Shown: piece after piece, positions 52,145 through 61,317 of the stretch
Layout of the letters: each line of letters starts with the position of its first letter
Numbering within the stretch: position 1 is the stretch's first letter
Source of the DNA: G963676655 sp963676655
GTDB lineage: Bacteria; Verrucomicrobiota; Lentisphaeria; Victivallales; Victivallaceae
Length of the DNA: 64,000 bases
Reading direction: 5' to 3'
Assembly: GCA_963676655.2 (NCBI GenBank)
Contig: CAXXKX010000003.1
Location: 2,542,001 to 2,606,000, forward strand
Made by a program: the position numbers and the translations under genes
Notes under the pieces: generated by a model
The model's input: only the letters and a program-made list of their open reading frames with translations
The model's database searches: none
What the model was told of the DNA's origin: nothing

Positions 52145-52199
52145 GTGCCATTTGGTACCGTTTCAAGACTCAAAAGTGCCATGAAGTACCGTTTTTCAA
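52145..52199 (+). repeat. Pair of imperfect direct repeats GTGCCAT-n-GTACCGTTT
   Basis: GTGCCATTTGGTACCGTTT (52145-52163) and GTGCCATGAAGTACCGTTTT (52176-52195) start 31 bp apart. Each has an internal GGTAC-like inverted symmetry (GTGCCAT/GTACCG). They lie in the gap between the IS66 element and the membrane-protein gene and may be an operator pair. The gap (51992-52424) holds no other recognisable feature. Confidence 0.5.
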
Positions 52200-52424
52200 A
52201 AGTTTTATTTTTAACTTAGATATGGCTTAATTAGACATTTTCGAGCGTAAAAAGTCAAGATTAAAGATTTTTTGAGCGTAAAATAAGCAGTGGTTTGGTT
52301 CTCCTTGGGGATGCCATTTTTCTTTATAAGGCATGCACTTGATTCGATCTTTCCCGCATTTGTTATTTCAATTTCCGTGATTATATTGTTGATATGGGAA
52401 TAATACAAGCACAGGGGAAGTTGA

Positions 52425-53360
52425 ATGGAAAAGCCATGTTCAGAGAAGGTCCGGAAGTTTAAAAATTTTTTCTTTCTTTCAGGCCGTGACTTAATACTTA
52501 TCGCGATATTCAGCATAGCCGGTTTAGCTATTCATTGTGATTTTGGCGGACTGTCAAATCGTTATTTCATTGTTGGTTGGCCTACTCCGCTTTGTCATCT
52601 TGCATTTCGGGGCGGACATTACAGTCCGGACCTGGAAACAAAGTGGATAGTTACCATTTTACTCTGTTTTGCTTTGTTACCGGTTTTTCTATATATTGTA
52701 TTTGCAAAGCAAATATATAAATTCAGACAGAAACATGGCAAATTAATGAGTTGTATCATTTATGGAATCCCTGTCGTTGCAGTTATTGCCTCATTTGAAC
52801 CGGAATTTGTATTCTTAATGCTTCCATGGATAAATTTTTGGTTTGTCGGCGGATGCCTGCTGATTTACGCTTACAGGATGAGTCACTTTAACTGGTTTAC
52901 TGCAATTGTCGCCGGACTTCTGCACTTCTTGTACGCAGTGGTGTTTTCATTTTCCATGATTATTACTTATTGCGATGGAACAGATATTATCACTATAGTT
53001 TGCGATGATAATCTTTTCCCTTTACATTATCTATGGGCCGAAAAGTTATTTCCCATGGTTGCCATTTTGTTGTTGATGCTGCCGTTGTCCGTGATTGTTG
53101 TTCTTGTACGAAAGCTTAACTGGAAACTGAAGATATGCTATTTAGTTCCCGGAATTTTTTTATGGTTCTATTTAACTGAGTTTCCATGTACGAAATACAA
53201 GATGTTCCTGAACGGCGAAATTCCAATTGAATTTCATTGCAGTCATTATCACCATATATGTCTTATGGCTGGATATCGTCCAAAAGATAAGTCACTAATC
53301 CGGCGCATTGAGGCCCGTAAGAAAAAAAATAATTTTACCCGGGATTCCGGCGACAATTGA
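52425..53360 (+). CDS. Integral membrane protein, unknown family
   Basis: A 311-residue protein with about seven hydrophobic spans (LILIAIFSIAGLAIH, WIVTILLCFALLPVFLYIVF, MSCIIYGIPVVAVIASF, FVGGCLLIYAYRM, IVAGLLHFLYAVVFSFSMII, VAILLLMLPLSVIVVLV, CYLVPGIFLWFYLTEF). No motif identifies it. Start supported by AGGGGAAG before ATG. It is alone on its strand between the IS66 element and the decayed region. Confidence 0.7.
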   Translation: MEKPCSEKVRKFKNFFFLSGRDLILIAIFSIAGLAIHCDFGGLSNRYFIVGWPTPLCHLAFRGGHYSPDLETKWIVTILLCFALLPVFLYIVFAKQIYKFRQKHGKLMSCIIYGIPVVAVIASFEPEFVFLMLPWINFWFVGGCLLIYAYRMSHFNWFTAIVAGLLHFLYAVVFSFSMIITYCDGTDIITIVCDDNLFPLHYLWAEKLFPMVAILLLMLPLSVIVVLVRKLNWKLKICYLVPGIFLWFYLTEFPCTKYKMFLNGEIPIEFHCSHYHHICLMAGYRPKDKSLIRRIEARKKKNNFTRDSGDN

Positions 53361-54590
53361 AATATCATCATTCTCTCTGAACAGTCAGAATCATATCAAG
53401 TAATCCAACCATTCAAACGATAAAAAGCAGTGGACTTTTATTTTGAGATTTTTGAATTACCGATATGCTATTTAAACAAGCGTATTGATCATCGGGTAGT
53501 GGGCAGCAGCGTCCGCCTCGATGAGGCTGGCGAAGAACGTGAGTATCGGTTGTCAGTAACTGGATAATCCGCCCGTGGATGGGAGGCTTTCGCATCCCGG
53601 CGCTTTCATCGAAAGCTGCCATACTGAATACTCTCTCCAGTTTGTGAGCATCTAAGTTTGACTTCCAAATAAAAAAGTTATAAATAGTCATAAATAGTCA
53701 TATAAAAAATCAGACGGCTTGATTGTGATTTATGTGTAAAGTCCTTGTTATTAAACTCTTAATTGATTGTATAATTTTAACTGTTTTTTTAGGTTAATTT
53801 CATTTCCTTTTTTACTTCTCTTTTCAAAATTTATTTTTTGTATTCTTCAGATATTCTTGCTTATTGTCTTCGCTATTCCCATGCAGGCACCACGAATGGG
53901 AACAAATGTTACATAGATGGTGTCATTATAATTAAAGTTGTTCTCGTTAGCATTGAAACCTGTAACAAAACAAGGAGAATTAATGTTGGTACGGGGGAAT
54001 ACATAATACAGTTACCGGAAAGGAGTAAATTATGAGCTGGACATAGAATTAAAACCGGGAAAATTAACCATTCTTTTTTAGAAATCAGCCTTCCCGGGCT
54101 GATCATGTTGATGTTCTTGCTTCTCAATCCGTTTTATGCGGGAGGGCTGTTGAAGCGTGACACGTTTTTCAGCGGAAAATCTCAAGGGATATAGCGCCTC
54201 TTTGCGTTAAGCGAAGTGGTGAATAGAGGTTTTTTGTCGCCTGAAATGAAGGCCTGAAAAGAGTTAAGTTCCACGTACAAACCGGCTATAGCTGTAAAAA
54301 CGGAGAGTTGATTGCTAAGCAATGGATACTGGCGGCAGCATAGAATATTACTATTCCGGAACCAGCAGAATATCTGTATAATGGATAATGTTTTTGTTCC
54401 TAATGCAGATTCTCTGATTATTGGTTATACTTTTTTCCCTAGGAGTATGATAAAAAGGAATAAATAATATGATAATAATGCTGTTTGAGCGGTTATGAAC
54501 ATGAGAATGACAAACAACAACTAAAACAGAAAGGAAAACTTGTTGGTATGGGGGATGTACTTCAACACGATTATTTAAAGGAGAATAATC
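53361..54590 (+). other. 1.2-kb region without an intact gene
   Basis: Mostly AT-rich. A more G+C-rich patch at about 53490-53660 could be a gene remnant on the minus strand, but its 92-codon frame has no recognisable domain. From about 53980 to 54160 the sequence is a diverged copy of the leader and signal-peptide region of the chitinase gene (separate entry). Nothing else is recognisable. Confidence 0.55.
54032..54190 (+). pseudogene. Degenerate paralogous 5' end of the chitinase gene
   Basis: It has AAGGAG and ATGAGC like the functional gene, but an early stop (ATG AGC TGG ACA TAG). In a shifted frame it reads LPGLIMLMFLLLNPFYAGG, similar to SLMFFIGNPLYAEE in the signal peptide encoded at 54591. 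The DNA before it (TGTTGGTACGGGGGA) matches the chitinase leader (TGTTGGTATGGGGGA). Only the 5' end is present. Confidence 0.5.
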
Positions 54591-56645
54591 ATGAGCACTG
54601 CATCTATTATAAATGCAGGAAAACAAACAGAACGATTATTGAAAGCGACCTGGTTCGGGTTGATTTCGTTAATGTTCTTTATTGGCAATCCGCTATATGC
54701 GGAAGAGCAGTCATCAGCAAGTAACCCGGTAATATATCCAGATTATTCCGGGGTTGATGCGGGTCAGGGAATTGTGTGGCCGGATAAGGTTTTTTCGCCT
54801 TATGTCGATGCCACGTTATGGCCCATGTATCTGATTGCGGATGAATCAAGCGAAAGTATGGTTCCTTATTACAACCTTGGTTTTATTGTTTCAGCAAGCT
54901 CAACTGTTTGCAAACCAACCTGGGGAACTTATTACGACGCGGCTGAATGCCCAATGACAAGTCAGATAAAAGCCTTGCGTGCGGCGGGCGGTGATGTCGC
55001 CGTCTCTTTTGGCGGCGCCGCCAATACCCCGCTGCATGTTACAGCTCCTGATGCCGAAACTCTGAAAGAACAATATAAGCGTTTTATCAAAGCTTATGGT
55101 CTTACCAGAATAGATTTCGACATCGAGGGCACTTGGACCAATGATGAGACATCACTGATCCGTAACAGCAAGGCTTTGAAGCTGCTTCAAGACGAGTTGG
55201 CAGAGGAGAACTATTCCTTACAGGTTTGGTTTACTCTTCCGGTATTGCCGACTGGCCTGGTTTCATCAGGAGAAAATGTCATTAGATTGGCACTGGATGA
55301 AGGCGTTGAGATTAGTGGTGTTAACATAATGACAATGGATTATGGCGATTCCGCCGCTCCCTCTCCGTCAGGCATGATGGGCGAATACGGCATCATGGCT
55401 TTGGAGAGTGTGCATTCCCAGTTAGCTTCTCTTTACAGTGAAGCCGGCATCAGCAAAAGCTCTGATGAAATCTGGAAAATGCTGGGTACTACCCCGATGA
55501 TCGGACTAAATGATATCACAACGGAAGTGTTTGACCATGAAGATGCGGCCGAAACCCTCGATTTCGCGATCGAAAAGGGCATTGGCATGATCTCCATGTG
55601 GTCAGTCAACCGTGATACCTATCAGGCCGCCGATTCACTGTCATCGGTTAGTAATTATAGTACTGGTTTAGCTCAGGCCGATTACGGCTTCAGTTCAATT
55701 TTCAACGAGTATAACAGCTTGGATGATTTTGATCCTGAAGCTATTGATACCAACGAATGGTCTGCGTATACTGTTTACTATGAAGGTGACATTGTTGTCT
55801 ATAACGGCAGCGTTTATCAGGCCAAGTGGTGGACTCAGGACTTTGCTCCGGACACTGCGGTGGAAAACTCATGGGATAGTCCCTGGGAGTATATTGGCGA
55901 CGTTGACGAGATTGATAACGACACCGGAGACGGCAGTACAGGTAGCGATTCCGGAGACTCCACTGTAGATACAGGCGGTAGTACAGGTACTGACACCGGG
56001 GACTCCACCGTGGATACTGGCGACGGTATGGATAGCGGTTCCGGAGATACAGGTGGCAGTACGGATGACAGCTCCGATAGTGAAGCTGAAATTCCAACCT
56101 GGAACGCCAGTACTGCTTACGTTGCCGGAGATATTGTGACTCTGAACAACGTTACCTACAAAGCCAAGTGGTGGAACCGGAATTTCCGTCCGGATACCGT
56201 GGTGGAAAATACCTGGGACACTCCCTGGGAAACTATCAGCAGTACCACTGATAGCTCCGGGAGTTCATCGTCGGATGAAAGCACAAACGAGATTCCGACC
56301 TGGAAGGCCAATACTGCCTATGTTGCCGGAACTGTTGTAACTCTGAACAACGTTACCTACAAGGCTAAGTGGTGGACTAAAAACTTCCGCCCTGATACCG
56401 TGGTGGAAAATACCTGGGACACTCCCTGGGAAACTATCAGCAGTACTACTGATAGCTCCGGGAGTTCCTCGTCGGATGAAAGTTCAAACGAGATTCCGAC
56501 CTGGAATGCCAGTACCGCCTATGTTGCCGGAACTGTTGTAACTCTGAACAACGTTACCTACAAGGCCAAGTGGTGGACCAAAAACTTTCGTCCTGATACC
56601 AAGGTGGAACATTCATGGGACACCCCCTGGGAAGCTGTAAACTAA
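54591..56645 (+). CDS. Secreted GH18 chitinase-like protein with four CBM5/12-type modules
   Basis: A 684-residue protein. ATG 54591 follows AAAGGAG; the signal peptide ends in GNPLYA-EE. Residues ~50-370 form a GH18 barrel: the active-site strand is LTRIDFDIEGTW, keeping Asp-x-Asp-x-Glu (the first Asp of the consensus is Thr). Then come four carbohydrate-binding modules of the CBM5/12 type, each with the pattern W-x-A-x-x-x-Y-x-x-G-D/T-x-V and AKWWT (for example YVAGDIVTLNNVTYKAKWW), joined by Gly/Ser/Thr/Asp-rich linkers. Family knowledge: GH18 hydrolyses chitin or related beta-1,4-GlcNAc polymers. A terminator follows the stop. Confidence 0.9.
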   Translation: MSTASIINAGKQTERLLKATWFGLISLMFFIGNPLYAEEQSSASNPVIYPDYSGVDAGQGIVWPDKVFSPYVDATLWPMYLIADESSESMVPYYNLGFIVSASSTVCKPTWGTYYDAAECPMTSQIKALRAAGGDVAVSFGGAANTPLHVTAPDAETLKEQYKRFIKAYGLTRIDFDIEGTWTNDETSLIRNSKALKLLQDELAEENYSLQVWFTLPVLPTGLVSSGENVIRLALDEGVEISGVNIMTMDYGDSAAPSPSGMMGEYGIMALESVHSQLASLYSEAGISKSSDEIWKMLGTTPMIGLNDITTEVFDHEDAAETLDFAIEKGIGMISMWSVNRDTYQAADSLSSVSNYSTGLAQADYGFSSIFNEYNSLDDFDPEAIDTNEWSAYTVYYEGDIVVYNGSVYQAKWWTQDFAPDTAVENSWDSPWEYIGDVDEIDNDTGDGSTGSDSGDSTVDTGGSTGTDTGDSTVDTGDGMDSGSGDTGGSTDDSSDSEAEIPTWNASTAYVAGDIVTLNNVTYKAKWWNRNFRPDTVVENTWDTPWETISSTTDSSGSSSSDESTNEIPTWKANTAYVAGTVVTLNNVTYKAKWWTKNFRPDTVVENTWDTPWETISSTTDSSGSSSSDESSNEIPTWNASTAYVAGTVVTLNNVTYKAKWWTKNFRPDTKVEHSWDTPWEAVN
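56088..56645 (+). repeat. 201-bp tandem repeats encoding linker plus CBM5/12 module
   Basis: Units start at 56088, 56289 and 56490 with a period of 201 bp (67 codons); they encode IPTWNASTAYVAG through ETISSTTDSSGSSSSDES. The last unit is short. The first CBM module at 55755-55900 is more diverged. Confidence 0.9.
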
Positions 56646-56663
56646 ACTTGAAAGGAGCAACTC

Positions 56664-56699
56664 CCCCCTGCCGTTCCCGTAACGGCAGGGGGCTTTTTC
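56664..56699 (+). terminator. Rho-independent terminator after the chitinase gene
   Basis: Perfect 12-bp G+C-rich stem CCCCCTGCCGTT (56664-56675) with AACGGCAGGGGG (56681-56692), a 5-nt loop and then CTTTTTCTT. Confidence 0.95.
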
Positions 56700-56900
56700 T
56701 TCCTGAATTTTATAGCTGGGAATTTCCCTGAATATTTATTTTCTTAATGCGATTTTATTTTCCGGGTTGACTTTTCGGATAGGGCGGTTATGATACTTTT
56801 TGCGTTTTCAATGCAGTCTAATTGTCGCTTTATCAAGTGGTTGTACTGATTGAAAAAATAAAATGGAAGTGGTGTATGGATAGAATTTCGAAAGGATGAA

Positions 56901-58127
56901 ATGAAATTGAGTACGAAACTGGCAATAGGGACAGCGGTAGCTTCGTTGCAGGTCAACGCGGCAACCCCGTCGTTCGCTGATTTTGATCAACGTGCCAAGC
57001 ACGGTGAAAACCTGACGGTCGCTTTTTTCGGCGGTTCTTTGACCTGGGGGGCAAGGGCATCTGATCCCAATAAGACATCTTACCGTGGGGTAATCGGGCG
57101 GAAATTGACGGAAAAATACCCGAAAGCCAAATTTAAATTTGTTGATGCGGCAATCGGCGGTACCGGTTCTCTGTTGGGTGTTTTCAGGTTGCAGCGTGAT
57201 GTGCTGGCTTACAAGCCGGATCTGGTTTTTCTTGACTTTACTTTAAATGACGGAACCTACAATACCTCTCCGGCCACCCTGGCGGCTTATGAGTCTCTGG
57301 TGCGCCGTATGGTCAAAGATGGCAAATGTCCGGTTGTCCAGATGTTCCTGGCCGCCCGCAGTATGGTTACAGAGGGGGCCACTGACAAGATGAAGCGTTA
57401 TCATGCTCATATGAAAATAGCAGACGCCTACAATACTGCTAAAGGCGACGCGATAACTCACATGCAGAAAAAATACAAAGCCGGGAAAATGGATTTGGAT
57501 AAAGTATGGCCGCCGGAATTTTTTGATACCTGCCATCCGAATGATCCCGGCTACGCGCTTTATGCCGAAGCCGGTTGGATGGCTTATCTTGATGCGGTAA
57601 AAGATGAAAAAGTCTGTAAAATGCCGAAAAAAATGCTTTACGGCAAGTCATACATGAACTGGAAGCGAATCCCTCTTTCCTCTTTAAAGCTTCTGTCCGG
57701 CTGGAAAACCACTTTAACCAGTCGCGACTATTGTGCGTTTGATTTTCTGATGTCACGTTGGCTCGACGATGTGACGGTTGCCGCCAACTTTGTTCCCGTT
57801 AACCGCAAAAAGACCAAACCGACGGAAGCCGAGGTCAAACCCTTGAAACTGCGTTTTCACGGTTCCAGCGTTTTGCTTTTTGGTGAAACCACCGGACGTT
57901 CCTGTAATTACCAGGTGACGATTGACGGCAAAGCCAAAAAATTCAAATCGCGTCAGTTAGGGGCCAATGTTGGCCGTATGTGGCAATCGATCGCGGAAGA
58001 ACTTGATCCGGTTCAAGAGCATGCGCTAGAGATTATACCTCTTTTTTCAAAATCCGGCAAACCGGAAGAACTGCGTATCGAGAGCATTTGCATAGCCGGT
58101 CCTGATAAAGTTTCTGTCAGCCAATAA
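56901..58127 (+). CDS. Secreted SGNH-hydrolase esterase
   Basis: A 408-residue protein with a signal peptide (LSTKLAIGTAVASLQVNAA). SGNH blocks are visible: Ser nucleophile in FFGGSLTWG, Gly in AAIGGTGSL, Asn in FLDFTLNDG, and the catalytic Asp-x-x-His in FFDTCHPNDPGY. A C-terminal beta domain (residues ~260-400) follows. This arrangement is common in acetyl-esterases acting on polysaccharides. Next to a chitinase it may deacetylate a sugar polymer, but substrate is inferred. Confidence 0.85.
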   Translation: MKLSTKLAIGTAVASLQVNAATPSFADFDQRAKHGENLTVAFFGGSLTWGARASDPNKTSYRGVIGRKLTEKYPKAKFKFVDAAIGGTGSLLGVFRLQRDVLAYKPDLVFLDFTLNDGTYNTSPATLAAYESLVRRMVKDGKCPVVQMFLAARSMVTEGATDKMKRYHAHMKIADAYNTAKGDAITHMQKKYKAGKMDLDKVWPPEFFDTCHPNDPGYALYAEAGWMAYLDAVKDEKVCKMPKKMLYGKSYMNWKRIPLSSLKLLSGWKTTLTSRDYCAFDFLMSRWLDDVTVAANFVPVNRKKTKPTEAEVKPLKLRFHGSSVLLFGETTGRSCNYQVTIDGKAKKFKSRQLGANVGRMWQSIAEELDPVQEHALEIIPLFSKSGKPEELRIESICIAGPDKVSVSQ

Positions 58128-58150
58128 CCCTGATTTATTAATCTGATTTT

Positions 58151-58188
58151 ATCCGGGAGCGAAAAAATAAATTACCTCCCGGATTTTC
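58151..58188 (+). terminator. Terminator after the SGNH esterase gene
   Basis: ATCCGGGAG (58151-58159) pairs with CTCCCGGAT (58176-58184), followed by TTTTC; the loop is 16 nt. The right arm lies within the first copy of the 95-bp duplication; the second copy carries the right arm alone. Confidence 0.75.
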
Positions 58189-58364
58189 TCATGCTTAGGT
58201 GATGTGGGTTAACGTGTTTAAAGTAAAGTTTTTGTGATTTATTTATAAACTACCGTATAATATATTATTCCTCCCGGATTTTCTCATGCTTAGGTGATGT
58301 GGGTTAACGTGTTTAAAGTAAAGTTTTTGTGATTTATTTATAAACTACCGTATAATATATTATT
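58175..58364 (+). repeat. Perfect 95-bp tandem duplication
   Basis: 58175-58269 is repeated without change at 58270-58364. The unit includes the right half of the esterase terminator stem and an AT-rich stretch with GTATAATATATT. Perfect identity in non-coding DNA shows a recent duplication. It separates the esterase from mutS and may duplicate a promoter-like TATAAT. The remaining gap up to 58498 has no other feature. Confidence 0.95.
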
Positions 58365-58498
58365 AAATTTTTCAAAAAAAGATGATTCATAAAATAAGAT
58401 GTAATCCGGCGCTAAAAAAACTCTAAGACCGGTTGCATATTTTCTTTCTCTGTGGTAACTTACAAACTGAAAATTCAACTTATTAATTCTGGGAATAT

Positions 58499-61075
58499 AT
58501 GACTGAAGTTACGCTTACTCCGATGATGAAACAGTATCGCGAAGTCAAGGCTGATATGCCGGATGACGCCGTTTTGCTGTTCCGCCTTGGAGACTTTTAT
58601 GAGATGTTTTTTGAGGATGCGGCACGCGCCAGCGCCGCGCTTGATATTGTTTTGACCAAACGTGCCAATGTGCCGATGTGCGGCTTCCCGTATCACGCAT
58701 TGGAAATGCATTTGCCGCGTTTGCTGAAAGCCGGAATTAAAGTCGCTATTGCCGAACAAATGGAAGATCCGCGTTTGGCCAAAGGCATTGTCAAACGCCA
58801 GATTACCCGGATTATTACGCCGGGAACCGTGATCGACGGTTCCATGCTTTCACCTGAAGAAAATAATTTTCTGGTGGCTCTTACCTGTAAGAATGAGGCA
58901 TATGGTTTGGCTTGCCTCGACATCAGTACCGGCGAATTTAAAATAACCGAGGTCAAGGGGCAGGAGCGGCTGGAAACCGAACTGCACCGTCTTGGCTGCC
59001 GTGAATGCGTATTGCCCGAGAGTTTATATGAAAAATGGACCGAAGAACAATCTTTTCCCTTTGCTGCCAACGGTTTGCTTTGGACCCCTTTGGATGATTG
59101 GATTTTTTCCCGCGATTGCGCTGAGGAATTGTTGCTGCGGCAGTTCAAGGTCACTACACTTGACGGTTTCGGGTGTCGCGATATGAAACTTGCGGTTAGC
59201 GCCGGCGGCGGCGTATTGCATTATGCCGCGGAGAATTTGCGTCGTGACGTATCCCACATTACCCGGATGAATTCATATAACAGCGAACAATGTCTGGAGT
59301 TGGACGCTATTTCACAGCGCAATCTCGAGTTGGTTCAACCGATGTTCGGCAGCGGCAAACAGGGCTCGTTACTGCATGTTCTGGACTTCACCGCGACACC
59401 AATGGGTGGACGAATGCTCCGGGATTGGTTGCTGCGCCCGTTATGCAGCCGTGACGCTATCAACGGCAGACTCGATGCGGTCGCCTGTTTTAAAGATGAT
59501 CCACTCACCTCCGCTGAAATTCGTGAAATGACTTCTGCTGTACGTGATTTGGAGCGAATTGTAGCCCGGCTCAACATGGGCAGTGCCAATGCCCGCGACA
59601 TGCTGGCGCTGGCTAACAGTTTGAGCGTGATTCCCGGGATAAAGTCTTTACTTGAACACTTTGCCGCTCCTTTACTTGAAAAACTCAATTCTGAGTTGAA
59701 CGAACTGCCTGAATTAACCTCATTGATTCATTCGGCGATAAATGATGATCCGCCTCCGTTGCTGACTGAAGGCGGTATTTTTCGTAAGGGCTATAATGAA
59801 CAGCTTGATGAATTGCGCAGTGCCTCGACTGAAGGGAAAAACTGGTTGGCGGAAATTCAGTCGCGCGAGATTGAACGTACCGGCATTAAATCCCTTAAGG
59901 TTAAATTCAATAAAGTTTTTGGTTATTACATCGAGATCAGCAAGTCGAACCTTGACCTTGTGCCTGAAGACTATACCCGCAAGCAGACCCTGGTCAACGC
60001 GGAACGTTTCATTACTCCGGAACTCAAGGAAATCGAATCGAAAATTCTCGGAGCTGAAGATAAATCAAAGGCACTGGAATACGAATTATTCCAGAGCCTG
60101 CGGCAAGTCGCATTGGAATATACGGTCCAGATTCAACTTACTGCCGGTGCATTGGCCGGGATCGACGCGTTGGTTTCGCTGGCGGAGGCCGCCGCCAAAT
60201 ACAACTATGTCCGCCCCCGGGTAATTCAGGATGAAACACTTCATATTGTTGGGGGCCGCCATCCGGTACTTGATGCGGTGATGCAGAAGGAACGCTTTGT
60301 TCCGAACGATGTCATGCTTGACGGCGATCAGAGTCGGATGATGATCATTACCGGCCCGAATATGGCGGGTAAATCAACCTATATTCGTCAAGTCGCGCTG
60401 CTGGTTATCATGGCCCAAATGGGATCTTATGTTCCGGCCGATAGCGCTGAGATTGGTCTGGTTGACCGTATCTTTACCCGGGTCGGGGCGGCGGATGACA
60501 TTGCTCGTGGGCAAAGCACGTTTATGGTTGAAATGGTGGAAACCGCGAATATTTTGAATCATGTTAGTCCGAAGAGTCTGGTTATTCTGGATGAGATTGG
60601 GCGCGGAACAAGCACGTTTGACGGTATCAGTATTGCCTGGGCGGTGGCGGAGTTTCTGCATGACGATCCGCGAGCGGGTTGCCGTACCATGTTTGCTACT
60701 CATTATCACGAGTTGACGGAGCTGGCGTTGACCAAGCGCGGGGTAAAAAACTACAATGTCGCGGTTCGCGAATATGGCGAACAGATTATTTTTCTACGTC
60801 AAATTATTCCAGGTGCTACCGATAAAAGCTACGGAATTCATGTTGCGGCTTTGGCTGGTCTGCCTGACGGGGTAATTTCCCGAGCTAATGAAATTCTCGA
60901 GAATCTTGAAAATAATTCTGTTGGAGAAGGTGGCCGTCCAGCGTTGGCGGAACATCACAATATTGCTCGTGAAGTTGCTGCCGAATATAAAGCTCCCACG
61001 AAAAAGCGTGTAAAGAAAGCGCCACAACCGGACCCGGAAGAACCGGAGTCGTTCCAGCCCTCGCTTTTTGATTAA
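58499..61075 (+). CDS. mutS: DNA mismatch repair protein MutS
   Basis: An 858-residue protein of normal MutS length. The mismatch-reading motif is LGDFYEMFFEDA (Phe-x-Glu). The ATPase domain has GPNMAGKSTYIRQV (Walker A), FMVEMVETANIL, LDEIGRGTSTFDG (Walker B/D-loop) and FATHYHELTEL (switch His). The C-terminal QPSLFD resembles the beta-clamp-binding motif. It detects base mismatches and recruits MutL. Codon use and G+C are higher than in the preceding accessory locus, marking a return to core genome. Confidence 0.98.
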   Translation: MTEVTLTPMMKQYREVKADMPDDAVLLFRLGDFYEMFFEDAARASAALDIVLTKRANVPMCGFPYHALEMHLPRLLKAGIKVAIAEQMEDPRLAKGIVKRQITRIITPGTVIDGSMLSPEENNFLVALTCKNEAYGLACLDISTGEFKITEVKGQERLETELHRLGCRECVLPESLYEKWTEEQSFPFAANGLLWTPLDDWIFSRDCAEELLLRQFKVTTLDGFGCRDMKLAVSAGGGVLHYAAENLRRDVSHITRMNSYNSEQCLELDAISQRNLELVQPMFGSGKQGSLLHVLDFTATPMGGRMLRDWLLRPLCSRDAINGRLDAVACFKDDPLTSAEIREMTSAVRDLERIVARLNMGSANARDMLALANSLSVIPGIKSLLEHFAAPLLEKLNSELNELPELTSLIHSAINDDPPPLLTEGGIFRKGYNEQLDELRSASTEGKNWLAEIQSREIERTGIKSLKVKFNKVFGYYIEISKSNLDLVPEDYTRKQTLVNAERFITPELKEIESKILGAEDKSKALEYELFQSLRQVALEYTVQIQLTAGALAGIDALVSLAEAAAKYNYVRPRVIQDETLHIVGGRHPVLDAVMQKERFVPNDVMLDGDQSRMMIITGPNMAGKSTYIRQVALLVIMAQMGSYVPADSAEIGLVDRIFTRVGAADDIARGQSTFMVEMVETANILNHVSPKSLVILDEIGRGTSTFDGISIAWAVAEFLHDDPRAGCRTMFATHYHELTELALTKRGVKNYNVAVREYGEQIIFLRQIIPGATDKSYGIHVAALAGLPDGVISRANEILENLENNSVGEGGRPALAEHHNIAREVAAEYKAPTKKRVKKAPQPDPEEPESFQPSLFD

Positions 61076-61087
61076 ACATAAATCAGT

Positions 61088-61114
61088 AATGCTTTATTCA
61101 TCCTATAAAGTATT
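61088..61114 (+). terminator. Possible terminator after mutS
   Basis: AATGCTTTAT pairs with ATAAAGTATT (one G-T pair) around a 7-nt loop, followed by TTGTTGATTTTC. AT-rich and modest. The 61076-61317 gap has no other recognised element; in particular no B12-box riboswitch was seen before the cobalamin genes. Confidence 0.45.
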
Positions 61115-61317
61115 TTGTTGATTTTCTTCTTGTTTGTTTTTGTTGTTAAGTGTTTGATTTCAAATGTTATATAGTTTTATTATAATCAAGCCGTCTGAAT
61201 AATTTCATATGGAGCTGTAAGGAATTTTTATTGTCGATATGATTGTAGAATCCTTGCTTTAACAGATTATTGGTGTATTTTTTTAAATCTTGTTTTATTA
61301 TCGAAAAAGGTGTGGAT

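Noticed and set aside
53413..53691. 92-codon minus-strand reading frame in a G+C-richer patch
   Set aside because: No recognisable domain, poor ribosome-binding site, and surrounded by decayed DNA; listed only as gap content.
61188..61197. GCCGTCTGAA, identical to the Neisseria DNA-uptake sequence, with a reverse near-copy at 53710 (15-bp inverted match)
   Set aside because: One exact 10-mer in 64 kb is within chance, nothing else suggests Neisseriaceae, and the near-copy is 7 kb away. A genome-wide count would be needed.
61076..61317. Cobalamin riboswitch upstream of the btuF-like gene
   Set aside because: No B12-box-like GCCACTG element or matching stem pattern was visible in the gap.
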